In this document: positions 31,904-40,640 of the stretch, in pieces
Position numbering within the stretch: the first letter of the stretch is position 1
Layout of the letters: every line of letters starts with the position of its first letter
DNA from: Mesorhizobium sp. RMAD-H1
GTDB taxonomy: Bacteria; Pseudomonadota; Alphaproteobacteria; Rhizobiales; Rhizobiaceae
Reading direction: 5' to 3'
Length of the DNA stretch: 64,000 bases
NCBI RefSeq assembly: GCF_014191375.1
Contig: NZ_JACHWN010000002.1
Location: 558,001-622,000 of the forward strand
Program-made: the position numbers and the translations under genes
The notes under the pieces: model-generated
Seen by the model: only the letters and a program-made list of their open reading frames with translations
What the model was told of the DNA's origin: nothing
Databases searched by the model: none

Positions 31904-32794
31904 TTATTCCGCTGCAGCCCGCTTTGGCTGAACTTCGGCCATGTAATCATGCATGAGATTTGTGACAATTTCACCAACGGTGAAGCGATGAGGCCCGATT
32001 TCCGCCACCGGAGTGACTTCCGCCGCCGTACCGGTGAGGAAGCACTGCTCGAACCCTTCCAGCTCCTCCGGCATGATTGCGCGCTCCACAACCTCGTAGC
32101 CACGCCGCTTCGCCAGGTCGATGACCGTGCGGCGCGTGATGCCGTCGAGGAAGCAATCGGCCTTCGGCGTGTGGATGACGCCGTCCTTGACGAAGAAGAT
32201 ATTGGCGCCCGTGGCTTCGGCCACCTGGCCGCGCCAGTCGAGCATCATCGCATCCGCATAGCCCTTGGCTTCCGCCGCGTGCTTGGAGATCGTGCAGATC
32301 ATGTAGAGGCCGGCTGCCTTCGATTTCGACGGCGCGGTCTTCGGATCCGGACGGCGATATTCCGCGATGTCAAGGCGGATGCCCTTCAGCTTCTGCGCCG
32401 GGTCGAAATAGCTCGGCCACTGCCATATGGCGATGGCGACATTGATGCGGTTGTTCTGGGCCGAAACACCCATGGATTCGCTGCCGCGCCAGGCGATCGG
32501 CCGCACATAGGCGTCCTGGAAGCCCTGTTTGGCCAGGAGCTGGCGGCAGGCCTCGTTGATCTCCGCGACGGAATAGGGAATATCGAAGCCGAGAATACGG
32601 GCGGATTCGTGCAGGCGCTCCGTATGCTCGTTGAGTTTGAAAATCTCCCCGCCATAGGCGCGTTCGCCCTCGAACACGGCGCTGGCATAGTGCAGACCAT
32701 GGGTCAACACATGCACCTTCGCATCCGTCCAGCGAACGAATTCGCCATTCATCCATATGTAACCTTCAAGCTGATCGAACGGAACGGATGCCAT
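31904..32794 (-). CDS. ilvE: Branched-chain amino acid aminotransferase
   Basis: A 296-residue fold-IV PLP enzyme making the last step of leucine, isoleucine and valine synthesis. The cofactor lysine is in SKSKAAGLYM (about residue 159), the opening WMNGEFVRWTDAKVHVLTHG and FEGERAYGG are typical, and EATGANIFFVKDG and DGITRRTVIDLA are the cofactor-phosphate contacts. GGAGG precedes the ATG. Monocistronic. Confidence 0.95.
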   Translation of the reverse strand: MASVPFDQLEGYIWMNGEFVRWTDAKVHVLTHGLHYASAVFEGERAYGGEIFKLNEHTERLHESARILGFDIPYSVAEINEACRQLLAKQGFQDAYVRPIAWRGSESMGVSAQNNRINVAIAIWQWPSYFDPAQKLKGIRLDIAEYRRPDPKTAPSKSKAAGLYMICTISKHAAEAKGYADAMMLDWRGQVAEATGANIFFVKDGVIHTPKADCFLDGITRRTVIDLAKRRGYEVVERAIMPEELEGFEQCFLTGTAAEVTPVAEIGPHRFTVGEIVTNLMHDYMAEVQPKRAAAE

Positions 32795-32823
32795 GTTAAC
32801 CTCCAGGCGTTTTCATTCCCTGA

Positions 32824-32918
32824 GCATGATCCCGAAAAGTGGCAGACTCTCCGGAAAAGATCATGCGTTGCTTTGAGCATGATCCGGAAAGCTGCAGGCT
32901 TTTCCGATAAGATCATGC
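32824..32918. repeat. Two tandem GCATGATC palindromic units upstream of ilvE
   Basis: Unit 1 (32824-32866) and unit 2 (32877-32918) both begin GCATGATCC and end GATCATGC with complementary CCGGAAA/TTTCCG interiors, so each folds as a hairpin. This word is a very common dispersed rhizobial intergenic element. They lie 30-125 bases ahead of ilvE, probably inside its leader or promoter. Confidence 0.78.
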
Positions 32919-33150
32919 GGCTTAAGTTTTTCCGGGTCTCCTGCGGTACCGCCCGTTCCCGGTCAGCGGGCGGCAGACTATTGGGCAAAAATGATTATAT
33001 ACGCAATTCAAAGAGGGATTATGTCTTGAAGAGCCGTACTGACTTTATGTTTCATTCAAAATCTGACCAACAGCTTGGCGAAAATTATCAGCGCGCCCAA
33101 AATAAGTCAACAAAGCTGACATATTTTTTCGTCACACCGGAGCCCGCGAA
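32919..33150. other. AT-richer intergenic DNA before the MarR gene
   Basis: No gene seen. It contains the divergent promoters of ilvE and the MarR gene and is markedly AT-richer than the coding DNA (33000-33130). A GTG start with GGAG upstream begins the next gene at 33151. Confidence 0.5.
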
Positions 33151-33654
33151 GTGAAGCGCACCCAGGACTCCCCTCCCATTACCGACGCCCTTTCCAACGA
33201 GGATGCCGCGGATCTCAACATCATTGAGCTCCTGTTCTTCGCTTATCGTGACTTCACAGCCGACCCCGACCTGATCCTGGAGAAGATCGGCTTCGGGCGG
33301 GCGCATCACCGCGTTCTCTATTTTATCAACCGCAAGCCGGGCATGACCGTGGCCGAGCTCCTGGACGTACTGAAGATCACCAAGCAGAGCCTCGCCCGCG
33401 TTCTCAAGCAGCTGATCGACACGGAGCATGTCGTCCAGGTGACCGGCCCGCGCGATCGCCGCCAGAGGGAACTTTATCCGACGCCCAAGGGCCGCGAGCT
33501 GGCGCTTGCCCTTGCCCTGCCACAGTCCCGCCGTATCGCCCGGGCACTGGAGGAAAGCGGCCCGGAGAACCGCGCGGCGATCGAGCATTTCCTCAAGGCC
33601 ATGGTCAATCCCGATCAGCGCGTGCAGATCGACAGTTTGCCCACGGCAGGTTAG
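33151..33654 (+). CDS. MarR-family regulator (PetP-like)
   Basis: A 167-residue winged-helix regulator: HTH around MTVAELLDVLKITKQSLARV (about 67-86) and wing VTGPRDRRQRELYPTPKG. It precedes an OmpR-type response regulator by 49 bases; the same MarR-plus-regulator pair is known as petP-petR in Rhodobacter, where it sits by the bc1 genes. Here petABC is 20 kb away. GTG start with GGAG upstream. Confidence 0.88.
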   Translation: MKRTQDSPPITDALSNEDAADLNIIELLFFAYRDFTADPDLILEKIGFGRAHHRVLYFINRKPGMTVAELLDVLKITKQSLARVLKQLIDTEHVVQVTGPRDRRQRELYPTPKGRELALALALPQSRRIARALEESGPENRAAIEHFLKAMVNPDQRVQIDSLPTAG

Positions 33655-33703
33655 AATTCTTGAGACAGGCAATAGTCATATGATGAAGAGAAGGGATGCC
33701 GAC

Positions 33704-34408
33704 ATGGCCATCGAAGAAAAACCGCTTTCTGACGACGCGCCGCATCTTCTCGTTGTTGATGACGATACTCGCATCCGCAGCCTTCTGTCGCAATATCTGA
33801 CCGGGAGCGGCTTCCGCGTCACCGTGGCCGCCAATGCGACCGAGGCGCGGCGCAAGCTGGAGGGCATCGATTTCGACCTGCTGATCGTCGATATCATGAT
33901 GCCCGGAGAAAGCGGCGTATCGCTGACCAAATCACTGCGCGAGACCAAGGACGTGCCGATCCTGATGCTGACCGCCCTGTCGGAGACGGACAACAGGATC
34001 GACGGGCTGGAAGCCGGCGCCGACGATTACCTGCCGAAGCCCTTCGATCCGCGCGAACTGATCCTGCGCATCAACAACATTCTGCGCCGCGGCGCCCCGC
34101 CGCCGCAGCCGAAGATCGAGCAGGTGGTGTTCGGCCCCTATACATTCTTCATCCCGCGCAAGGAGCTGAAGAAGGCGGGCGAGAACATCAAGCTGACGGA
34201 TCGCGAGCAGGACATCATGGCGATCTTCGCATCGCGCGCCGGCGAGACCGTGCCGCGCCACGAGCTGACCGGTCAGGAAGGCGAGGTCGGCGAGCGCACC
34301 ATCGACGTGCAGATCAACCGCCTGCGCCGCAAGATCGAGCAGGATCCGGCCAATCCGGTCTGGCTGCAGACCGTGCGCGGCATCGGATACAAGCTCAGCA
34401 TCGAATGA
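33704..34408 (+). CDS. OmpR-family response regulator (PetR-like)
   Basis: A 234-residue two-component regulator. Receiver domain with acidic pocket VVDDD (about 17-21), phospho-acceptor aspartate in LIVDIMMPGE (about residue 66) and lysine in LPKPFDP (about 116); the C-terminal winged helix contains RTIDVQINRLRRKIE and TVRGIGYKL. AGAAGGGA precedes ATG 33704. It should be paired with the kinase 152 bases downstream. Confidence 0.92.
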   Translation: MAIEEKPLSDDAPHLLVVDDDTRIRSLLSQYLTGSGFRVTVAANATEARRKLEGIDFDLLIVDIMMPGESGVSLTKSLRETKDVPILMLTALSETDNRIDGLEAGADDYLPKPFDPRELILRINNILRRGAPPPQPKIEQVVFGPYTFFIPRKELKKAGENIKLTDREQDIMAIFASRAGETVPRHELTGQEGEVGERTIDVQINRLRRKIEQDPANPVWLQTVRGIGYKLSIE

Positions 34409-34560
34409 CGCCAAACGAGAGCCGCCGGCATTTCATGCAGCCGGTCCACGAAAGCGGACGACTGGCTTTACCGGGAAAACAGGGACTGCCTTTCCGCCCG
34501 GATCCGCGCAGCCCCGATATTGCAAGCCCTTGGCGTCGACCGGAGTTCTGATCCGACACG

Positions 34561-35901
34561 ATGAAATCGCTCTGGACGCAATTCGCCAGATGGCTGGCAC
34601 GCAAGATGCCGAAGCGGCTTTATGCCCGCTCGCTCATCATTGTCATCGTGCCGATGGTGCTGCTGCAGTCGGTCATCGCCTTCGTCTTTATGGAACGCCA
34701 TTGGCAGATGGTCACCGAGCGTCTCTCCACGGCGGTGGTGCGCGATATCGCGGCCATCATCGATATCATCGAGACCTATCCCCAGGACCCCGGATATGAG
34801 AACATCATCCGCATCGCCCAGCAGCGCCTGGCGCTCAACATCTCCATCCTGCCGCCCGACCCCCTGCCCCCGCCCGGGCCCAAGCCGTTCTTCTCGATCC
34901 TCGACTATTTCCTGAGCGAGGAAATCACGCGCCAGATCAACCGTCCCTTCTGGGTCGACACAGTGGGTGATTCCGACCTGATCGAAATCCGCATCCAGCT
35001 CGAGGACAAGGTGCTGCGCGTCTTTGCCAAGCGCAGCCAGGCCTATGCCTCCAACACGCTGATCTTCCTGACCTGGATGGTGGGAACGGCGCTGGTGCTG
35101 CTCACCATCGCCATCCTCTTCCTGCGCAACCAGATCAGGCCGATCCAGCAGCTCGCTCAGGCCGCCGAGAGTTTCGGCAAGGGACAGCCGATGCCGGAGG
35201 GCTTCCGCCCGCGCGGCGCGGAGGAGGTTCGCCGCGCCGGTCTCGCCTTCATCCAGATGCGCGAGCGCATTGAACGCCAGATCGAGCAGCGCACGGCCAT
35301 GCTCTCCGGCGTCAGCCACGATCTGCGCACCATATTGACCCGCTTCAAGCTGCAATTGGCGCTTGCCGGCTCCAAGATCGATACCGAGCCGCTCAATCAG
35401 GATATCGCCGATATGCAGTCCATGCTCGAAGGCTATCTGGCCTTTGCCCGTGGGGAAGCCGCGGAGGAGCGGGGAACCTTCGATCTCGCCCGCCTCTTCG
35501 ACAAGCTCGCCGAAGAGGCAAAGCTCCGCCAGCGCACCTTCGCGTCACGGATCGAGGGCGACCCCGTCGTCAACGTCCGCCCCAATGCCTTCGCGCGGCT
35601 CATCAGCAATCTGGTCGCCAATGCCTTCCGCCACGCCCAGACGGTCGATGTGACGGCCATTCATGGCGAAACCGGCCTGACGATCACGATTGACGATAAC
35701 GGCAGCGGCATTCCCGCCGACAAGCGCGAGGAGGTCTTCAAGCCGTTTGTCCGGCTCGACGAGGCGCGCAACCAGGACGCCGGCGGCACCGGCCTCGGGC
35801 TGGCGATCGCCCGCGACATCGCCCGCAGCCATGGCGGCGACATCACGCTCCACGACAGCCCGCTGGGCGGCCTGCGCGCGATGATAAGGATACCCGCTTG
35901 A
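34561..35901 (+). CDS. Sensor histidine kinase (EnvZ-like)
   Basis: A 446-residue inner-membrane kinase: membrane segments at about 25-45 and 165-190 around a periplasmic sensor loop of about 120 residues with a Pro-rich stretch, a HAMP linker, the phospho-histidine in GVSHDLRTILTRF (about residue 250), and the ATPase domain with N box NLVANAFRHA, DDNGSGIP and GGTGLGLAIA. Partner of the preceding regulator. The signal is unknown. Confidence 0.92.
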   Translation: MKSLWTQFARWLARKMPKRLYARSLIIVIVPMVLLQSVIAFVFMERHWQMVTERLSTAVVRDIAAIIDIIETYPQDPGYENIIRIAQQRLALNISILPPDPLPPPGPKPFFSILDYFLSEEITRQINRPFWVDTVGDSDLIEIRIQLEDKVLRVFAKRSQAYASNTLIFLTWMVGTALVLLTIAILFLRNQIRPIQQLAQAAESFGKGQPMPEGFRPRGAEEVRRAGLAFIQMRERIERQIEQRTAMLSGVSHDLRTILTRFKLQLALAGSKIDTEPLNQDIADMQSMLEGYLAFARGEAAEERGTFDLARLFDKLAEEAKLRQRTFASRIEGDPVVNVRPNAFARLISNLVANAFRHAQTVDVTAIHGETGLTITIDDNGSGIPADKREEVFKPFVRLDEARNQDAGGTGLGLAIARDIARSHGGDITLHDSPLGGLRAMIRIPA

Positions 35902-35944
35902 GTGAATGGTCGGGCAGTCGGAAGGCTATCAGTTCAAAGGGAGC

Positions 35945-35964
35945 GGCAATATAAACATATTGCC
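35945..35964. other. Small perfect hairpin after the histidine kinase
   Basis: GGCAATAT/ATATTGCC with loop AAAC, 43 bases after the kinase stop; no T-run. It belongs to a patch of 7-base words such as GGCAATA and GGCAGTA that recurs near 56480. Confidence 0.5.
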
Positions 35965-35990
35965 TCACGGCCTTATTGCCCTACTGCCTT

Positions 35991-36060
35991 GGAGCAGATC
36001 ATGTTTTGATAGAATCGCTTGGTTCTTTTGGCACCGTTGTCCCGGTGGAAAGGTAGAGGC
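35991..36060. repeat. Partial copy of the MITE-like element (copy C)
   Basis: GAGCAGATCATGTTTTGATAG and the following ATCGCTTGG-TTCTT match the left end of the element at 24337; the inner repeats and the right end are missing, so this is a decayed copy. Confidence 0.6.
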
Positions 36061-36102
36061 AACTGCCGCACCGTAGACCGCTTCCATTAAGCAGCGAACC
36101 GC

Positions 36103-36444
36103 CTAAAAAAGCTTGCCGCCGTTCGGCACCGGCTTGTCGGGCGTAACGAGCACGACGGCGCCTTCCTCGTCCGGAAGGCCGAGCGTCAGCACTTCCGACA
36201 TGAACGGGCCGATCTGGCGCGGCGGGAAATTGACGACCGCCAATACCTGCATCCCGACCAATTGTTCCGGCATATAATGCTTGGTGATCTGGGCGGACGA
36301 CTTCTTGACCCCGATCGCCTCGCCGAAATCGATCTTCAGCTTGATCGCCGGCTTGCGCGCTTCCGGAAAGGGCACGGCCTCGATGATCGTGCCGCAGCGT
36401 ATATCTACTTTCTCGAAATCGTCCCAGCTGATCAAATCAGGCAT
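36103..36444 (-). CDS. csaA: CsaA-type tRNA-binding-domain protein
   Basis: A 113-residue EMAP/MetG-C-like OB-fold protein. [19 protein letters not shown] at the front and [34 protein letters not shown] behind it are typical of CsaA, a proposed export chaperone. Its ATG overlaps the end of the YbjN gene by eight bases, so the two are translationally coupled. Confidence 0.9.
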   Translation of the reverse strand: MPDLISWDDFEKVDIRCGTIIEAVPFPEARKPAIKLKIDFGEAIGVKKSSAQITKHYMPEQLVGMQVLAVVNFPPRQIGPFMSEVLTLGLPDEEGAVVLVTPDKPVPNGGKLF

Positions 36445-36937
36445 GCCCAACGGTCTCGAACAGCACACTGTCCAGCGCGTCCCGCGCCGAAACGCCCGAC
36501 CAGACGACGAACTGGAAGGCCTGGAAATAGCATTCGCAGGCATCGAGCGCGCTTGCCAGGAGCACTTCGACCTGACGGCTTGTCGGCTCCGCGCCGCCGG
36601 CGAGCAGCAGCGACTGGCGGAACATGATCGCGCCTTCCTGCTGCCAGAGGTCGAAATGCCCCATCAGCAATTGTTCATTGATCAGCGAGAGAAGCCGCAG
36701 CACTTCGTTGACGCGCGCCTCGCCCACCTTGATGTCGAATGCGCAAGCCAGATGCAGCGCCTCGAAATCCTCCATCCATGAGAAGGAGACATGGTAATCC
36801 GTCCACAACCCAGCCACCGACATGGCAATTTCATCGTCGCCTGTACGCTCGAACGACCAGTCGTTTGAATGTGCGACCTGTTCGATGACATCCACGGGAT
36901 GCGCATCGCGAGCGATTTCAAGCTCAAGAAGGCTCAT
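36437..36937 (-). CDS. YbjN-domain protein
   Basis: A 166-residue cytosolic protein of the YbjN family (type III chaperone-like fold). Conserved-looking block [22 protein letters not shown] (cut here: about 64-82) and [13 protein letters not shown]. Function is not established in rhizobia. ATG 36937 has AGGAA six bases upstream. Operon with csaA. Confidence 0.85.
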   Translation of the reverse strand: MSLLELEIARDAHPVDVIEQVAHSNDWSFERTGDDEIAMSVAGLWTDYHVSFSWMEDFEALHLACAFDIKVGEARVNEVLRLLSLINEQLLMGHFDLWQQEGAIMFRQSLLLAGGAEPTSRQVEVLLASALDACECYFQAFQFVVWSGVSARDALDSVLFETVGHA

Positions 36938-37279
36938 GACCATTTCCTGTTCTGGAGCTGACCTTCATAAAAAGGTCATACTCGAAATCTTTGGACGAGC
37001 GCACCACACGCCCGCCTGAAGGACGCAAACACATACTGATACTGGAGAACGGCCTAAGGCACTTGACCCGCTAATATACCCCCTGTGCCGTCACCACATG
37101 AACCCTGTTTCGAATCATGTAGTGTTTTCAGTCTATTGATGCTGAGTCAGAGCGCTAGCCCCTTTTCGAGAAAGAGGCGCGAAAGCATGTGGACAGAGCA
37201 TGCCGCGCGGGGCCACGCGGCACCTGTAACCGACTCTAAGACAAGGGTTTTTGCCCGCCGGAGCCTGTTGATAAATTTT
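36938..37279. other. Intergenic region between ybjN-type and ubiK genes
   Basis: No gene recognised in 342 bases. TATATT on the minus strand (about 37077-37072) is a possible -10 box for the YbjN-csaA operon. GCCGCGCGGGGCCACGCGGC (37202-37221) can fold as a hairpin downstream of ubiK. Confidence 0.45.
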
Positions 37280-37600
37280 TTACGAATTACTTCTGGATTT
37301 TGTCGAAGCAGCGGAAGATTTCGCGGTTTTGGGCACGGCCTGCCCCTCGATTTTGGCAAGGCGCGCCTCGAGTGCTTCGATCCGCTCGATCAGCGCGCTG
37401 TTCTCGGTGCGCGCTCTGGCCGCCATTTCGCGCACCGCCTCGAAATCCTCGCGCTGCACGACATCCATGGAATTGAGGATGCGCTCCACCTGCGTCCGCA
37501 TGGCGGTCTCCACCTCGCGCCGCACGCCCTGCGCCGCTCCTGCCGCGTCGGTCACAAGCTTGGCGAGTTCGTCGAGGACCCTGTTCGTTCCGCTGGTCAT
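37280..37600 (-). CDS. ubiK: UbiK/BMFP accessory factor
   Basis: A 106-residue mostly helical protein. An amphipathic N-terminus is followed by EDFEAVREMAARARTENSAL and a heptad-like LIERIEALEARLAKIEG coiled coil (about 68-86), the layout of UbiK (YqiC), which helps assemble the ubiquinone-synthesis complex. The tail is Lys/Ser rich. ATG 37600; the frame opens further to 37720. Confidence 0.82.
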   Translation of the reverse strand: MTSGTNRVLDELAKLVTDAAGAAQGVRREVETAMRTQVERILNSMDVVQREDFEAVREMAARARTENSALIERIEALEARLAKIEGQAVPKTAKSSAASTKSRSNS

Positions 37601-37746
37601 GGCAGTCACCTCTGTTGAGCGATCCCTTTCAGATAAGCTTGCATGATAGGCGATGCAAGCATCGTATGGAAATCGTGGTGAATTCGCACGCCGCTTGACC
37701 GACGCGGGATCGTCTTGCATGGTCCGCGCAATTTTCGGAGAAACCC

Positions 37747-38595
37747 ATGATCGAGCCGCTCCTGCCGCTTTCCGCCCTCGCCTTTCCCGATATCGATCCG
37801 GTGATCTTCTCGATCGGCCCGCTGGCAGTGCACTGGTATGGCGTCGGCTATGTCGTGGGCATCCTGTTTGCCTGGTGGTATGGCAAGCGCCTTCTCTCCA
37901 GGCCGCACCTATGGGCCGGCGACCAGCCCCCGATGAAACCGGAAGCGCTCGATGATTTCGTCCTCTGGGCTGCTTTGGGCGTCGTGCTGGGCGGGCGCAT
38001 CGGCTATGTGCTGTTCTATAATCTCAGCTACTATCTCGCCAATCCGCTGGCCATTCCGGCGGTGTGGGACGGCGGCATGTCGTTTCATGGCGGTTTTCTC
38101 GGCACCACGCTCGCCATGATCCTTTTCGCCCGCTCGCGCGGCATTCCTGTCTGGAGCATGTTCGACACGGTCGCGGCGGGCGTTCCCGTCGGGCTCGGGC
38201 TGGTGCGCGTCGCCAATTTCATCAATTCGGAGCTGTGGGGCCGCGTGAGCGACGTTCCCTGGGCCGTCTATTTTCCCAATGGCGGCCCGCTGCCGCGCCA
38301 TCCCAGCCAGCTCTACGAGGCCGCGCTGGAAGGGCTCGTGCTCTTCGCCGTGCTGTGGCTCCTCACCCACAAGGGGCTGAAGCTCAAAATGCCCGGCTAT
38401 ATCAGCGGCATCTTCGTCGCCGGTTACGGCATCAGCCGGATCATCGTCGAGTTCTTCCGCGAGCCGGACCCGCAGCTCGGCTATCTCTTCGGCGGCTGGC
38501 TCACCATGGGCATGGTGCTGTCGCTCCCCATGCTGCTGTTCGGCCTCTGGGCAGTGCTGCGGGCAAAAAGCGCGGCCCGCCGCGCATCGGCATGA
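37747..38595 (+). CDS. lgt: Prolipoprotein diacylglyceryl transferase
   Basis: A 282-residue inner-membrane enzyme that transfers diacylglycerol to the lipobox cysteine of prolipoproteins, the first lipoprotein step. Seven membrane segments; the signature is [13 protein letters not shown] (about 155-167), with MSFHGGFLG (about 111-119) and HPSQLYEA. It overlaps the next gene by four bases (ATGA). Confidence 0.96.
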   Translation: MIEPLLPLSALAFPDIDPVIFSIGPLAVHWYGVGYVVGILFAWWYGKRLLSRPHLWAGDQPPMKPEALDDFVLWAALGVVLGGRIGYVLFYNLSYYLANPLAIPAVWDGGMSFHGGFLGTTLAMILFARSRGIPVWSMFDTVAAGVPVGLGLVRVANFINSELWGRVSDVPWAVYFPNGGPLPRHPSQLYEAALEGLVLFAVLWLLTHKGLKLKMPGYISGIFVAGYGISRIIVEFFREPDPQLGYLFGGWLTMGMVLSLPMLLFGLWAVLRAKSAARRASA

Positions 38596-39680
38596 CTGCC
38601 CTGAAACAGCGCCTCATCAGGCTGATCGGGACGGCGGGGCCGATCAGCGTCGCCGAATATATGGCAGCCTGCCTCGGCGACCGGGAGGCGGGCTACTACA
38701 CGACGCGCGAGCCTTTCGGTCGCGAAGGCGATTTCATCACCGCGCCGGAGGTCAGCCAGATGTTCGGCGAGCTGATCGGCGTCTGGTGTGCCGGCGCCTG
38801 GGGCGCGCTCGGCCGGCCGGAAAATGCCGTGCTCTGCGAGATCGGCCCCGGACGCGGCACGCTGATGGCGGACATGCTACGCACCCTCAGGCAGGTCGCG
38901 CCGGATTTCCTGCGCTCCGCCCGTGTCAGCATGGTCGAGACCAGTCCGCGCCTGACCAAAATCCAGCAGGAAAAGCTGAAAAGCCACCCGGTTTCCATAG
39001 AGTGGCACCGGGAAATCGGGAATATTCCCGATGGCCCTCTGATCCTCGTTGCCAACGAGCTTTTCGACGCGCTGCCGATCCGCCAATATGTCAAGGTCAA
39101 CGGGCGCTTCATCGAGCGGCTCGTCACCGCTGTGAAGGAGGACCTGAGCTTCACCGCCGGCGCCGGCTCCATCGATACGGCCCTTCTGCCTCACGGCCAT
39201 GCGCAGGCGCCAGATGGCACGATCTTCGAGGCGGCCCCTGCCCGCACGGCGCTGATGCAGCAGATCGCCGAGCGGATCGCCACCGGCCGGGGCGCCGCCC
39301 TCCTCATCGATTACGGCCATCTCGAAGCGGGCTTCGGCGACACGCTGCAGGCGGTCGCGAAGCATGAATTCCAGGGCGTGTTCGAAAAGCCCGGCGAAGC
39401 CGATCTGACCAGCCATGTCGATTTCGCCGCGCTGGCTCAAACGGCCCGCGCGCTTTCCTGCCGCACAGGCACAATGGCGCAAGGCGATTTCCTGCTCGCC
39501 ATGGGGCTGCTCGGCCGTGCCGGCCAGCTTGGCGCCGACAAGGACGAAGCCTCTCGCGAGCGGATAAGAAGCGATGTCGAGCGCCTCGCCGGCCCCGACC
39601 AGATGGGCGCGCTCTTCAAGGTGCTCTGCGTCAGCGACCGGCAGAGCCGCATCTTTCCGTTCGACGTCGATTCGGAGTAG
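38592..39680 (+). CDS. MidA/NDUFAF7-type SAM-dependent methyltransferase
   Basis: A 362-residue protein whose mitochondrial relative NDUFAF7 methylates an arginine of a complex I subunit. SAM site [15 protein letters not shown] (about 77-91), [13 protein letters not shown] (about 155-167) and LLIDYGH (about 239-245) are family marks. Its start overlaps the lgt stop, so it is translationally coupled; the lgt-midA-pgeF order is common in alphaproteobacteria. Confidence 0.92.
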   Translation: MTALKQRLIRLIGTAGPISVAEYMAACLGDREAGYYTTREPFGREGDFITAPEVSQMFGELIGVWCAGAWGALGRPENAVLCEIGPGRGTLMADMLRTLRQVAPDFLRSARVSMVETSPRLTKIQQEKLKSHPVSIEWHREIGNIPDGPLILVANELFDALPIRQYVKVNGRFIERLVTAVKEDLSFTAGAGSIDTALLPHGHAQAPDGTIFEAAPARTALMQQIAERIATGRGAALLIDYGHLEAGFGDTLQAVAKHEFQGVFEKPGEADLTSHVDFAALAQTARALSCRTGTMAQGDFLLAMGLLGRAGQLGADKDEASRERIRSDVERLAGPDQMGALFKVLCVSDRQSRIFPFDVDSE

Positions 39681-39833
39681 AATCACGTAAAAATGAGGGG
39701 ATTATTCCGGGTCCGCCTTGTGCGAGCGCAAAGACGGGTTCACGCATTTCACCAGAATCCGGTCTCCAAAATGGAGCGATTGACTTCCCGTTTCCCCTCC
39801 CGCACCATCCCGCGGCCTTGAGGAGCCCTGCCC

Positions 39834-40625
39834 ATGCTGACCATTGCCCGCCCTGCCCCGATATGCTCACCGCTGCTCGAAGCCGGACGAGACAAGGGTA
39901 TCGTGCACGGCTTCTTCACCCGCCAGGGCGGCGTTTCGGAAGGCATCTATCGCGGTCTCAATGTCGGCGCCGGCTCCCATGACGAGCCGCAGAACGTCAC
40001 CGAAAACCGCCGCAGAGTGGCCCGGAGCCTCGGCGTCAGGCCGGAGCATCTGCTGACCGTGCATCAGGTGCACTCGCCCGATGTCGTCACCGTCACCGCC
40101 CCCTTCCCCGGCGAAAGGCCGAAGGCGGACGCCATGGTCACCCGCACACCCGGCATTGCGCTCGGCGCGCTCAGCGCCGATTGCGGGCCGGTGCTCTTCG
40201 CGGACCCGGAAGCCCGTGTCATCGGCTCGGCCCATGCCGGCTGGCGCGGCGCCATCTCAGGCGTTCTCGAAAACACCATTGATGCGATGATCGCGCTCGG
40301 CGCGGACAGCTCCCACATCGTCGCCGTGCTCGGCCCCACGATCGGGCCTGAGAATTATGAGGTGGGGCCGGAATTCTTCGCTGAGTTCGTTGCGCGGGAT
40401 GCGGCCTATGAGCAATATTTCCGCGCCTCCCGGCGGGAAAACTACAAAATGTTCGACCTGTGGAGCTTCATCATCGACAGGTTGAAGGCATCAGGCGTGA
40501 AGACCGATGCGCTTGGGCAATGCACCTATGCGGATGAAGCACAATTCTTTTCCTATCGGCGCGCCACCCACCGCGGCGAAGCGGATTACGGGCGCCAGAT
40601 TTCAGCCATAGCCATCGTGGAGTAG
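39834..40625 (+). CDS. pgeF: PgeF/YfiH-type multicopper polyphenol oxidase family protein
   Basis: A 263-residue enzyme of the DUF152/LACC1 family. Zinc/copper ligands are in VHQVHS (about 70), DCGP (about 117) and HAGWRG (about 134). Biochemical work on the family points to purine nucleoside phosphorylase/adenosine deaminase activity, and PgeF corrects misplaced L-serine in peptidoglycan. GAGGAG precedes the ATG. Last gene linked to lgt-midA. Confidence 0.9.
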   Translation: MLTIARPAPICSPLLEAGRDKGIVHGFFTRQGGVSEGIYRGLNVGAGSHDEPQNVTENRRRVARSLGVRPEHLLTVHQVHSPDVVTVTAPFPGERPKADAMVTRTPGIALGALSADCGPVLFADPEARVIGSAHAGWRGAISGVLENTIDAMIALGADSSHIVAVLGPTIGPENYEVGPEFFAEFVARDAAYEQYFRASRRENYKMFDLWSFIIDRLKASGVKTDALGQCTYADEAQFFSYRRATHRGEADYGRQISAIAIVE

Positions 40626-40640
40626 AGGGGGAGTAAACCC

